Shown piece by piece: positions 18,797 to 27,073 of a stretch of DNA of 64,000 nucleotides. The translations under genes were made by a program, and so were the position numbers. This stretch comes from Ascidiaceihabitans sp029251465. Lineage in GTDB: Bacteria > Pseudomonadota > Alphaproteobacteria > Rhodobacterales > Rhodobacteraceae. Position 1 is the first letter of the stretch, and each line of letters opens with the position of its first letter. The notes under the pieces were generated by a model that saw only the letters and a list, made by a program, of their open reading frames with translations, was not told the origin of the DNA and did no database searches. The DNA lies in contig NZ_CP170633.1 in assembly GCF_042932805.1 (NCBI RefSeq), forward strand, positions 3,100,001 through 3,164,000, written 5' to 3'.

Positions 18797-20347
18797 TTGA
18801 AACCCATCCGCATGATGTCAGGCTTTCTTACCGTGGGGTTCTGGACCTTGATGTCGCGCATCCTTGGCTTTGTGCGCGAGATTTTGATCCTGTCGCTGAT
18901 TGGTCCGGGTCCGTTGATGGACGCATTTGTTGCCGCATTCCGTTTGCCAAACATGTTCCGCCGGTTCTTTGCCGAAGGGGCATTTAACGCCGCCTTCGTG
19001 CCGATGTTTTCCAAAAAGCTCGAGGGCGACGAGGACGCGCAGAAATTCGCCAATGACGCGCTGAACGGGCTGAGCGTGGTTGTGCTGATCCTTGTTGCAG
19101 TGTCGATGATCGCGATGCCGTTTCTGGTGCTGGCCACGGCGGGGGGCTATGCCCAAGACGCCCGTTTTGACGTGACAGTCGGCTACGGGCGCATCGTGTT
19201 TCCCTACATTTTCTTCATGTCCTTGTCGGCGTTGTTTTCCGGCATCCTGAATTCCACGGGGCGCTTTGCCGCCGCTGCCGCAGCCCCTGTGTTGCTGAAC
19301 ATCTTTGTCATCATCGCGATGGTGGCGGCCTATTATTCCGGTGGCACGGTGATCAACTGGCTGATCTGGACGATCCCTGTGGCCGGTGTTGCCCAACTTG
19401 CGCTGACGTGGATTGCCGCGTCACATGCGGGGTTCAAGCTGCGGTTTGGGCGGCCACGCTGGACGCCGGACATGCGCAAAATGGTGGTGGTCGCTATTCC
19501 TGCCGCACTCGCGTCGGGCGTGATGCAGATCAATCTGGTGGTCGGGCAATACGCGGCCAGCAGCTATGAAAGCGCGGTCAGCTGGCTGTTCGCCGCCGAC
19601 CGTCTGTATCAGTTGCCGCTGGGGGTTGTTGGCATTGCGGTTGGCATCGTGTTGCTGCCTGATTTGTCCCGCCGCTTGCAGGCTGGCGACGCGGCGGGCG
19701 CGCGCACAGCGTTTTCCCGTGCCGCCGAGATTTCGCTGGCCCTGACCATTCCTGCCGCCGTTGCGTTGATGATCGTGCCGCTGCCGCTGGTGTCTGTGTT
19801 GTTTGAACGCGGGGCTACCAATTCCGATGACGCCGCCAACATCGCCGTGGCCGTGTCGATCTACGGGTTGGGCCTGCCCGCCTTTGTGATCCAGAAATTC
19901 CTGCAACCCCTGTATTTCGCCCGCGAAGACACCCGCAGCCCGTTTCGTTACGCGCTGGTTGCGATGGTCATCAACGCGGTGCTGGCCATCGGTTTGATCC
20001 CGATCGTCGGCTGGTTTGCGCCCGCAATTGCCGCCACGGTGTCTGGTTGGGTGATGGTCGCGCTGCTGGCCATTGGCGCACGTCGTTTGGGGGATGTCGC
20101 ACGCTTTGATACGCAGTTTCACAAGCGCATCTGGCGCATCGTTGCCGCCTCGTTGTTGATGGGGGTTTGCCTGTGGTTCGGCAATGTGTCCCTCAGCCCC
20201 GCACTTGGCCTTGATTGGATCAAATACATCGCGCTGACTGCACTGATTGGCATCGGCGTTGTCAGTTATTTCGCAATCGGGCAGTTGTTCGGTGCCTTCA
20301 AGCTGTCTGAATTCAAAGGTGCTGTGCGCCGTGGTCAGCGCCGCTGA
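18797..20347 (+). CDS. murJ: Lipid II flippase MurJ
   Basis: A 516-residue inner-membrane protein of the MOP superfamily with about 14 hydrophobic spans, flipping the peptidoglycan precursor lipid II to the periplasm. Signature segments include SRILGFVREILI, AFRLPNMFRRFFAEGAFNAAFVP and the loop LPDLSRRLQAGD. The start is a TTG at 18797 preceded by AAAGG, giving MKPIRMMSGF, the N-terminus usual in this family; the next in-frame ATG is 15 bases on. The 3' end overlaps the convergent rhomboid-like gene by 13 bases. Confidence 0.94.
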   Translation: MKPIRMMSGFLTVGFWTLMSRILGFVREILILSLIGPGPLMDAFVAAFRLPNMFRRFFAEGAFNAAFVPMFSKKLEGDEDAQKFANDALNGLSVVVLILVAVSMIAMPFLVLATAGGYAQDARFDVTVGYGRIVFPYIFFMSLSALFSGILNSTGRFAAAAAAPVLLNIFVIIAMVAAYYSGGTVINWLIWTIPVAGVAQLALTWIAASHAGFKLRFGRPRWTPDMRKMVVVAIPAALASGVMQINLVVGQYAASSYESAVSWLFAADRLYQLPLGVVGIAVGIVLLPDLSRRLQAGDAAGARTAFSRAAEISLALTIPAAVALMIVPLPLVSVLFERGATNSDDAANIAVAVSIYGLGLPAFVIQKFLQPLYFAREDTRSPFRYALVAMVINAVLAIGLIPIVGWFAPAIAATVSGWVMVALLAIGARRLGDVARFDTQFHKRIWRIVAASLLMGVCLWFGNVSLSPALGLDWIKYIALTALIGIGVVSYFAIGQLFGAFKLSEFKGAVRRGQRR

Positions 20348-21018
20348 ATCATCGCGCGCAGGCGGCCAACGCCCCCCGGCACCACAATCACCGACAGCAT
20401 AAATCCGCAGATAAAGCCGGACAAATCCGCGATCCAATCCAGGCCAACCGCAAAGAAAATGCCGAACACCAGTTGGATGCCCATCAAAAAACCGATCAAC
20501 CGGAACGCCTGCAATTGCTGGGTGCCGCTGTTCAGCGCCTTTTGCCACAGCAAGAATGAATACGCCCCGATCAGCCCGTAAACACAGGGCATCGCGCCGA
20601 TCAGCCATGCTTGGTCTGTGATCAACCCGAACATGATCGCGCCAAAGATGCCACTGAACACAAAGACGAGGACGACGGCCAGTTGCCCCATGACTTCGCC
20701 GACCATTTTGCCCAGCGCCAGCAGGATCACCCCCGCAAAAATCGCCGAGGTGAAGGACCCGTGCACAAACGGGTAGGTCAGGAACCGGACCATGAATTCG
20801 CCGCGCATCTGCCCGTTGCTCAGCATCCAGTCAAACGCGTTGCCGTGAAACCCGTAGTCGCGCACGGCGGCCAGTCGCCAACCGACAGCGTCCGAGCCGC
20901 CCAGCAGCCCTTGGGAACCCAGCGTAAACGCGCCCTCGATCCCCATGATGATCACGAACAAAATCCAGACAACCGGCGGCAACGGGTTCAGGGGCGGGGC
21001 GTTTGGATCTTGGTGCAT
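20335..21018 (-). CDS. Rhomboid-family membrane protein, predicted catalytically inactive
   Basis: A 227-residue protein with six or so hydrophobic spans and recognisable rhomboid topology (loop YPFVHGSFTSAIFAG, then LIGAMPCVYGLIGAYSF, then WIADLSGFICGF). In active rhomboids the second segment reads G-A-S-G and the third A-H-x-x-G. Here the serine position is Met143 and the histidine position is Asp198, so the Ser-His dyad is missing. It is therefore probably a pseudoprotease or a membrane protein with another role. The ATG at 21018 gives the compact N-terminus; upstream in-frame residues would invade the trpS promoter. Divergent from trpS. Confidence 0.75.
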   Translation of the reverse strand: MHQDPNAPPLNPLPPVVWILFVIIMGIEGAFTLGSQGLLGGSDAVGWRLAAVRDYGFHGNAFDWMLSNGQMRGEFMVRFLTYPFVHGSFTSAIFAGVILLALGKMVGEVMGQLAVVLVFVFSGIFGAIMFGLITDQAWLIGAMPCVYGLIGAYSFLLWQKALNSGTQQLQAFRLIGFLMGIQLVFGIFFAVGLDWIADLSGFICGFMLSVIVVPGGVGRLRAMIQRR

Positions 21019-21109
21019 CGGGTTACTCTTTATCAGGGGCTGTTGACGGGCTTTGCGCCCATGGGTAAGCCAGCTTAGCAGATTTGCCCAGAGCTTGAGG
21101 ACACTACAG

Positions 21110-22135
21110 ATGACCCAATCCACGTTCACCCCGCGCGTTTTCTCGGGCATCCAGCCATCCGGCGGCCTGACGCTAGGCAACTATCTGGGCGCAATCAAAC
21201 GGTTCGTCACGATGCAAGACGAGGTCGCGCAATCGATCTATTGCATGGTTGATCTGCACGCGATCACCGTCTGGCAGGACCCCAAGGATTTGCAGCACAA
21301 CACGCGCGAATTGGCGGCAGGGTTTATCGCATCCGGCATCAGCCCGGAAAAGTCGATCCTGATCAATCAATCTCAGGTCCCAGAGCATGCGCAACTGGGT
21401 TGGATTTTCAACTGCGTTGCCCGCATGGGCTGGATGCAGCGGATGACACAATTCAAGGACAAAGCCGGCAAGAACGCGCAAAATGTATCGCTGGGGTTGT
21501 TTGGGTATCCGGCGCTGATGGCCGCCGACATTCTGGTCTATCACGCCACGCACGTCCCCGTGGGCGATGATCAAAAGCAGCATCTGGAATTGACCCGCGA
21601 CATCGCGACCAAATTTAACCACGACTACGGTGTTGATTTTTTCCCGATCACCGAACCCGTGATCGAGGGCGCTGCGACCCGTGTGATGTCCTTGCGGGAT
21701 GGCGACAAAAAGATGTCGAAGTCTGATCCCTCCGATGCCTCGCGCATCAACATGACGGATGACGCCGACACGATTGCCAAGAAAATTCGCAAGGCGAAAA
21801 CCGACGCTGACGCGCTGCCCTCCGAAGCGAAGGGGCTTGAGGGGCGTCCAGAGGCACGCAATCTGGTCAACATCTATGCCGCGCTGGCAGACATCAGCGT
21901 CGATCAGGTGCTCGCGGACGTGGGCGGCAAGAACTTTGGCGCGTTCAAACCGATGCTGTCCGATCTGGCCGTGGCCAAGCTGTCGCCGATTTCCGGTGAA
22001 ATGGCGCGCCTGATGTCCGATCCTGCGGAAATCGACCGCATCCTTGCCAAAGGTGCCCAGCAGGCCCGCGAAATCACCGTGCCGATTTTGCAGAAAACCT
22101 ATGACATTGTCGGTATGGTGCGCCCCGCGGTTTGA
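21110..22135 (+). CDS. trpS: Tryptophan-tRNA ligase
   Basis: Class I aminoacyl-tRNA synthetase charging tRNA-Trp. The HIGH-type motif appears as the variant TLGN in IQPSGGLTLGNYLGA, and KMSKS is intact in KKMSKSDPSD; GDDQKQHLELTRDIA is the usual specificity segment. The ATG at 21110 gives 341 residues, the family norm; an in-frame ATG at 21053 would add 19 unconserved residues. A hairpin directly downstream probably ends the transcript. Confidence 0.95.
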   Translation: MTQSTFTPRVFSGIQPSGGLTLGNYLGAIKRFVTMQDEVAQSIYCMVDLHAITVWQDPKDLQHNTRELAAGFIASGISPEKSILINQSQVPEHAQLGWIFNCVARMGWMQRMTQFKDKAGKNAQNVSLGLFGYPALMAADILVYHATHVPVGDDQKQHLELTRDIATKFNHDYGVDFFPITEPVIEGAATRVMSLRDGDKKMSKSDPSDASRINMTDDADTIAKKIRKAKTDADALPSEAKGLEGRPEARNLVNIYAALADISVDQVLADVGGKNFGAFKPMLSDLAVAKLSPISGEMARLMSDPAEIDRILAKGAQQAREITVPILQKTYDIVGMVRPAV

Positions 22136-22141
22136 CCTCGT

Positions 22142-22168
22142 AAGGTGGGCGTGTCGCCCACCACACCT
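22142..22168 (+). terminator. Hairpin downstream of trpS
   Basis: GGTGGGCG-TGT-CGCCCACC (22144-22162) has eight perfect base pairs around a 3-base loop, and outer AAG/CTT residues extend it imperfectly. It starts 8 bases after the trpS stop. The following sequence is not U-rich, so termination may be weak or Rho-assisted. Confidence 0.5.
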
Positions 22169-22225
22169 TGAAAACGAACGCCACCCGCCAAACATGTGAA
22201 CGGTACGATTTAACGAGAGACATTC

Positions 22226-22804
22226 ATGCCTGCCCCCAATCTTGACGCTTTGAATTTCCTGCTGGCCCGCCGGTCCCGGCCCGCCAAAACTTTGCTCGCC
22301 CCTGCCCCGGATCGCGCCACGTTGGAAAAATTGCTGACCGCCGCCGCACGCACGCCCGATCACGGCAAGCTGGAACCCTGGCGTTTTATCGTCATCGAAA
22401 AGGGCGCGATGGCCCGTCTGGCAGATGTGGCGCAGGACCGTGGGACGGCTTTGGGGCTGGACGCCGAACAGATCATCAAAGGCCGCACCCAGTTCGACCA
22501 AGGGCATCTGGCCGTCGCCGTTATCGAAGTGCAAAAACCTTCGCCAAAGATCCCTCCGCTGGAACAAACCTATTCTGCCGGTGCCGTCTGTCTGGCGTTA
22601 CTGAACGCCGCCCTCGCTGCGGGTTGGGGGGCCAATTGGCTTAGCGGTTGGCCCAGCCATGACCGTGATTTTATGACCCAAGCCCTTGGGCTGGACGCAC
22701 ACGAGCGCGTTGCAGGTTTCATCCACATCGCGACCGAATCCTCGGCCCCGCCGGACCGCCCGCGCCCTGATTTGACAGCAATAACCACATGGCTCGACAC
22801 GTGA
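22226..22804 (+). CDS. Nitroreductase family FMN protein
   Basis: A 192-residue protein of the small nitroreductase (YdjA-like) class: LLARRSRPAKTLLAPAP at the N-terminus supplies the FMN-phosphate Arg/Ser residues, AARTPDHGKLEPWRFIVIE matches the conserved substrate/FMN segment, and GWGANWLSGWP the C-terminal FMN contact. Likely a homodimeric NAD(P)H-dependent reductase; physiological substrate unknown. It overlaps the next membrane gene by 16 bases, so both are probably one transcript. Confidence 0.87.
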   Translation: MPAPNLDALNFLLARRSRPAKTLLAPAPDRATLEKLLTAAARTPDHGKLEPWRFIVIEKGAMARLADVAQDRGTALGLDAEQIIKGRTQFDQGHLAVAVIEVQKPSPKIPPLEQTYSAGAVCLALLNAALAAGWGANWLSGWPSHDRDFMTQALGLDAHERVAGFIHIATESSAPPDRPRPDLTAITTWLDT

Positions 22805-23496
22805 TTTTCTCATCCTTCTTTGCCGCCCTCGGGCAAATCGGCGATCCCCGTTTTCGCCGCGTCCTTGGCCTTGGCATCGTTCTGACGATTGCACTGCTGA
22901 TCGGGGCCAGCGCCGGATTTGTCTGGCTCTTGAACACGCTGGCGGGCGAATCGGCGTTTCTGCCAATCATCGGAGAAGTCCGCTGGCTGAACGATCTGGT
23001 CAGCTGGGGCTCGATCTTTTTGATGTTCTTCCTGTCCATCTTTTTGATGGTGCCCGTGGCGTCGGCCATCACGTCGATGTTTCTGGACGAAGTCGCCCAA
23101 GCGGTCGAGGATAAACACTATCCACACCTGCCCCGCACAACGCCCGTGCCGTTTGGCGACGCGTTGCGCGATACGGTGAATTTTCTGGGCGTTCTGATCG
23201 GCGCAAACATTCTGGCGCTGTTTGCCTACGTGTTGCTGCCGTTCGCCGCCATGTTCATCTTTTGGGGGCTGAACGGGTTCTTGTTGGGGCGTGAATATTT
23301 CATGCTAGCCGCCATGCGCCGTGTCGGGCGGGATCAGGCGAAAATCCTGCGCAAACAGCACATTGGCACCATTTGGCTGGCGGGCACGCTGATGGCGATG
23401 CCCCTATCAATTCCGTTCGTAAACCTGTTCATCCCGATCTTGGGTGCCGCGACGTTTACCCACCTGTTCCATCGTCTATTATCGAGTCGAACCTAA
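22789..23496 (+). CDS. EI24/CysZ-like membrane protein
   Basis: A 235-residue inner-membrane protein with four or more long hydrophobic spans (for example VLGLGIVLTIALLIGASAGF and IFLMFFLSIFLMVPVA) and FWGLNGFLLGREYFMLAAMRR, a conserved EI24-domain segment. CysZ of this family is a sulfate transporter, but alphaproteobacterial members are uncharacterised and no sulfur genes lie nearby, so I give only the family. Its start lies inside the nitroreductase gene, and its 3' end overlaps the convergent DUF1467 gene by 41 bases. Confidence 0.82.
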   Translation: MARHVIFSSFFAALGQIGDPRFRRVLGLGIVLTIALLIGASAGFVWLLNTLAGESAFLPIIGEVRWLNDLVSWGSIFLMFFLSIFLMVPVASAITSMFLDEVAQAVEDKHYPHLPRTTPVPFGDALRDTVNFLGVLIGANILALFAYVLLPFAAMFIFWGLNGFLLGREYFMLAAMRRVGRDQAKILRKQHIGTIWLAGTLMAMPLSIPFVNLFIPILGAATFTHLFHRLLSSRT

Positions 23497-23746
23497 AGAA
23501 ATCCATGTCATCCAAGGTGATGATTTCGAACAGAATAATCGACGACACCACCCCCCAGATCACCAGTGACACAACCGTTGTGATGATGGCCTTTTTCGGC
23601 AGATTATGAACTTCGGGCGCACCGGAATGGGTGCCCGGTTCGATGTTTCCCAGATCGCCTTGGGTCTTTACCTTGATCGGCAAAACCACCAGAAACGTCA
23701 TCCACCAGATGACCGCGAGCAGAACAAGTGCGGATGTGATCCCCAT
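23456..23746 (-). CDS. DUF1467 family small membrane protein
   Basis: A 96-residue protein with two predicted membrane helices (residues about 3-24 and 53-75) around a short loop containing LPIKVKTQGDLG. This pattern belongs to DUF1467, found mainly in alphaproteobacteria next to methylmalonyl-CoA epimerase, as here (3 bases downstream of the epimerase stop). Function unknown. The 3' end runs antisense into the end of the EI24 gene. Confidence 0.85.
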   Translation of the reverse strand: MGITSALVLLAVIWWMTFLVVLPIKVKTQGDLGNIEPGTHSGAPEVHNLPKKAIITTVVSLVIWGVVSSIILFEIITLDDMDFFRFDSIIDDGTGG

Positions 23747-23749
23747 GAT

Positions 23750-24154
23750 CTAGACCTGCTCCAGTTCGACCAGACATCCGTTAAAGTCTTTGGGATGCAG
23801 GAAAATAACCGGTTTGCCATGCGCGCCGATCTTTGGCTCTCCGTTGCCCAGAACCCGCGCACCCGTTGATTTCAGGTGGTCGCGTGCAGCGATGATATCG
23901 TCGACCTCGTAGCAGACGTGGTGCATGCCGCCCGACGGGTTCTTTTCCAGAAATCCGTTGATCGGGCTGTCGTCGCCCAGCGGGTACAGCAGTTCGATCT
24001 TGGTATTTGGCAGCTCGATAAAGATAACCGTGACGCCGTGATCCGGTTCGTCCTGAGGTGCGCCGACTTTTGCGCCCAGCGCATTGCGATACTGATCTGC
24101 CGCCGCCTTAAGATCGGGAACGGCGATGGCGATGTGGTTCAGACGTCCAATCAT
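23750..24154 (-). CDS. mce: Methylmalonyl-CoA epimerase
   Basis: VOC-fold metalloenzyme interconverting (2R)- and (2S)-methylmalonyl-CoA in propionate catabolism or the ethylmalonyl-CoA pathway. Metal ligands are the His in GRLNHIAIAVPDL, the His of the GGMHHVCYEVDD segment and the Glu in the C-terminal CLVELEQV. I chose the ATG at 24154 (134 residues, the family length); an in-frame start at 24223 adds an unconserved 23-residue leader. Probably co-transcribed with the DUF1467 gene and divergent from the response regulator. Confidence 0.9.
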   Translation of the reverse strand: MIGRLNHIAIAVPDLKAAADQYRNALGAKVGAPQDEPDHGVTVIFIELPNTKIELLYPLGDDSPINGFLEKNPSGGMHHVCYEVDDIIAARDHLKSTGARVLGNGEPKIGAHGKPVIFLHPKDFNGCLVELEQV

Positions 24155-24330
24155 GATGGGCTCTCCGGTTGTTGTGTTTTCATCGGTTATGCGGCGGACA
24201 TGAGCCGCGTGCAAGGGACGCACCGCCGCACCCTGTTTACCTTTTCTTTTCCATGATCCGCGCGATGTTAACTGTCTGTTAGCCGTAACTTCATAACGTC
24301 AGGATAGATTTTAACTTAGCGAGGCTACCG

Positions 24331-25047
24331 ATGGACAGTATTGACCCTTTCGCACCGACCTTGCCTACACCAACGGCAAACCGGCCCCTTTTAGGCCTGA
24401 CCGTGTTGGTTATTGAGGACAGCCGTTTCGCGTGCGAAGCGATGCGACTGTTGTGTTTGCGCAGCGGTGCACGGATCAGACGTGCTGACAGCGTGCGCTC
24501 TGCGCGCCGCCACCTGAAAGTATACCGCCCGACGATTGCAATCATCGATATCGGCCTGCCCGATGGCAGTGGCATCGATCTGATCGCGGATCTTACATCG
24601 ACATCCCCGCGCCCAGAGGTGGTGATCGGGACATCCGGTGATGATTTCGAAGCGGACGTTATGGCCGCGGGTGCTGATGGCTATCTGGCCAAGCCGCTGA
24701 CATCGTTGTCGCTGTTTCAGGAATGTATCCTGTCTTGCCTGCCCTCAGATCGTCGCCCAAATGGATTGCGCGCGTTGTCTGACGAAAACGTTGAGCCCGA
24801 TCCGTTGGCCTATCAGGATGATATCGCCCATGTGGCGGACGTTTTGGAAGAAAACAAAGACGAACGTGTGCTGGATTACGTCGCGCAATTCACCAACGGT
24901 GTGGCGCGCAGTGCTAAGGATCGCCCGCTTGCCCAAGCAGCACAGGCCTTGGCCGATCGTCGCGCCCAAGGCAAAGCCGCCGCATCAGAAACGGCAAAGC
25001 TGGCAGGGCTGATCCAACAGCGGCTTGCCGACAGCATCGCGATTTAA
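24331..25047 (+). CDS. Response regulator with receiver domain, no recognised output domain
   Basis: Residues about 22-137 form a CheY-like receiver: acidic pair E29-D30, phospho-acceptor Asp73 in IIDIGLPDGSG, Thr101 in IGTSGDD and Lys121 in LAKPL. The remaining ~100 residues are charged and helical and do not resemble a DNA-binding, GGDEF or enzymatic domain. No histidine kinase lies in the window, so its partner is unknown; it may act through protein contacts. The 5' region shared with mce is about 175 bases. Confidence 0.85.
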   Translation: MDSIDPFAPTLPTPTANRPLLGLTVLVIEDSRFACEAMRLLCLRSGARIRRADSVRSARRHLKVYRPTIAIIDIGLPDGSGIDLIADLTSTSPRPEVVIGTSGDDFEADVMAAGADGYLAKPLTSLSLFQECILSCLPSDRRPNGLRALSDENVEPDPLAYQDDIAHVADVLEENKDERVLDYVAQFTNGVARSAKDRPLAQAAQALADRRAQGKAAASETAKLAGLIQQRLADSIAI

Positions 25048-25050
25048 AAG

Positions 25051-25779
25051 CTACGTTTGGGTTGGGTCGTCATGGGGGCGCACCAACCGCGTCAGATCGC
25101 TAAGCCGTTCGATCTGACGTCCGTCACTGTCAAAGTTGGACGGATTAAGCCACGCGGCAAATGCTTCTTTTAACGCTGGCCATTCCAGATCAATGGCAGC
25201 AAACCACGCCGTATCGCGGTTGCGGTTTTTCACGATTGTGGCTTGGCGAAAGACACCTTCGTAGCTGAACCCAAGACGCTGGGCGGCGCGGCGTGACGGC
25301 TTATTCAGCGCATCACATTTCCATTCATAGCGCCGATAGCCTGCCTCAAACGCCCAAGCCATCATCAGATACATCGCCTCTGTTGCAGCGCGGGTGTTTT
25401 GTAACGCAGGGCTCATGTTGATGTGCCCGACCTCGATAGACCCCGACTGCGGGGCGATCCGCAAATAGCTCGCCACCCCCTCAAATGCGCCTGTGTCCAG
25501 GTTTTTGATCGCATAGAACACGGTGTCAGTCATTTCTTGGGCTTCACGCGCCCACCGGTAATATTGCGACGCCGATGAAAACGGGCCGTATGGCAAATAA
25601 TCCCACACATGATCGTGCCCCTCGAACGCGCGAAACAGTAAGGCTGCGTGTTTTTCAGCCTCAAGACGTTCTAGCTGCACGCTTGTGCCGGTTAAAATGC
25701 CAGGAAAAGGCGCATCCGGTTGGGACCAGCCAGTGACGACAGGGCCCACGCGGCGCTCGGAGGAAGGTGTGTTGTTCAT
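25051..25779 (-). CDS. GNAT family N-acetyltransferase (RimJ/RimL-like)
   Basis: A 242-residue acetyl-CoA-dependent acyltransferase. The GNAT core includes ASYLRIAPQSGSIEVGHINMSPALQ (strands 4-5), EAMYLMMAWAFEAGYRRYEWKCDALN and SRRAAQRLGFSYEGVFRQA, typical of RimJ/RimL and acetyltransferase_3 proteins. The C-terminal ~40 residues are an extension of unknown role. The substrate could be a protein N-terminus or a small amine. It ends 3 bases from the response regulator stop (convergent). Confidence 0.85.
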   Translation of the reverse strand: MNNTPSSERRVGPVVTGWSQPDAPFPGILTGTSVQLERLEAEKHAALLFRAFEGHDHVWDYLPYGPFSSASQYYRWAREAQEMTDTVFYAIKNLDTGAFEGVASYLRIAPQSGSIEVGHINMSPALQNTRAATEAMYLMMAWAFEAGYRRYEWKCDALNKPSRRAAQRLGFSYEGVFRQATIVKNRNRDTAWFAAIDLEWPALKEAFAAWLNPSNFDSDGRQIERLSDLTRLVRPHDDPTQT

Positions 25780-25836
25780 ACGCGAACACTAGGCGGGGAA
25801 TCGCCAAGGGCCAAGCCCTGATGGACGCAATTGGGT

Positions 25837-27060
25837 CTAAAGAAGCAGTCCCGGATCGGTGCCCATTTCCATTCCCGGGAAAATGGATTGCTCAAGAACA
25901 GAGGTGTCTAGCCCCACCAATCCGCGCATCACCCAAGCCGCTTGGGCGCGCACGTCGCCGGTCGGCATCAGATCGCGCCCTTGATACAAATCAGAGGTGC
26001 CAAGGCCGGGCCAGTTGCCATGCACTTTGCCGCCTTTGATCGCACCACCTGCGGTGATCATCAGGCCGCCAGTGCCATGATCCGTGCCGCCGGTGCCGTT
26101 TTCACGCGCAGTCCGCCCGAATTCTGTCATCACCACAACGGCGGTTTTTTTCCAGATATTGCCGCGCAGGGTGTCGCGCAGATGGTTCAGCGTTTCGGCC
26201 AAACGCCCCAAAGCCAGACTTAGGTTGCGTTCTTGGGCTTGGTGCGTGTCCCAACCGTTCAGCGAAAATGCCGCAACGCGGGCGTCAGCGCGCAAACGTT
26301 TGGCGGCGAATTTTGCGACCTTCAGGTGGGCTTTGCCCCGCCCCGCGCGCTGCATTTGGGCCATCATATCTTCGCCGTTGTCCGCCATTTCACCCATTTG
26401 CCCACCGTCAGGTGACGACAGCAAACGCGCCTCGGCCAAGGCCGCATGCATGGCAGGGTCGTCTTGGGTGATCAAATCCATCAGGCGTTCGGCTTGCGGG
26501 CTCATGGTAAGGTCAGCCTCGGGCGACCAATTGGCCACGGGTGCGGCCCCTTTCAACAAGGCCATGTCGCCGCGTCCAATCGCATAGGCTGTGTCGGCCT
26601 GAACGCCCGGAACCGCCTGCAACATGCGGTTCAACCAGCCATCACGCACGCCACCGGTCGACAAGGATTCGGTGCCGGCCTCGAGAATATCCTGGCCGTC
26701 AAAATGGCTGCGCTTGTCGCGATAAGGCGTCGATACCGCATGCACAAACCCCAGTTCGCCCGCCGTCCACATCGGCATCAAACCGGCCAACGCCGGATGC
26801 AGTGAAAAATACCCGTCCAGATCAAGACCGCCGTTTTCAGGACCGCCCTTCAGCTTTTGGCGCAGCTTTGCGTAGGCCGGATCGCCGTAGGGCTGGACCA
26901 CGTCCAAACCATCAAACCCTCCGCGCAAAATGATCACAACCAACCGCGTATCCCACGGTGCAGCGGCAAAACTAACGGGCGCAAACAACGGGCTAGCAGC
27001 CAGCGAACAGCCGATCAGGCCAGAGCGGGCTAGAAAATTGCGGCGTGACAAAAGATCCAT
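25837..27060 (-). CDS. DUF1501 family protein, Tat-exported
   Basis: A 407-residue protein with a twin-arginine signal SRRNFL at residues 5-10 followed by a hydrophobic stretch, so it should be exported folded. The mature part has VVIILRGGFDGLDVVQPYGD and VVVMTEFGRTARENGTGGTDHGTGG, hallmarks of DUF1501, an alkaline-phosphatase/sulfatase-like superfamily of unknown activity. It starts 13 bases after the DUF1800 stop. DUF1800-DUF1501 pairs are widespread and strongly co-occurring, which suggests the two proteins act together in the envelope. Confidence 0.88.
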   Translation of the reverse strand: MDLLSRRNFLARSGLIGCSLAASPLFAPVSFAAAPWDTRLVVIILRGGFDGLDVVQPYGDPAYAKLRQKLKGGPENGGLDLDGYFSLHPALAGLMPMWTAGELGFVHAVSTPYRDKRSHFDGQDILEAGTESLSTGGVRDGWLNRMLQAVPGVQADTAYAIGRGDMALLKGAAPVANWSPEADLTMSPQAERLMDLITQDDPAMHAALAEARLLSSPDGGQMGEMADNGEDMMAQMQRAGRGKAHLKVAKFAAKRLRADARVAAFSLNGWDTHQAQERNLSLALGRLAETLNHLRDTLRGNIWKKTAVVVMTEFGRTARENGTGGTDHGTGGLMITAGGAIKGGKVHGNWPGLGTSDLYQGRDLMPTGDVRAQAAWVMRGLVGLDTSVLEQSIFPGMEMGTDPGLLL

Positions 27061-27073
27061 AACGTATTCCTAA

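Noticed and set aside
19421..20608. Open frame of 395 codons opposite murJ
   Set aside because: Antisense to murJ with Arg/His/Gln-rich composition and no recognisable motif.
21173..22567. Open frame of 464 codons on the minus strand across trpS and the nitroreductase gene
   Set aside because: It spans two recognised genes and their intergenic hairpin, with Arg/Gln/His-rich content and no ribosome site.
24427..24445. TTTCGCGTGCGAA in the response regulator gene, similar to the palindrome at 15365
   Set aside because: It lies inside a coding region, is one base short in each arm and is probably coincidental in GC-rich coding DNA.
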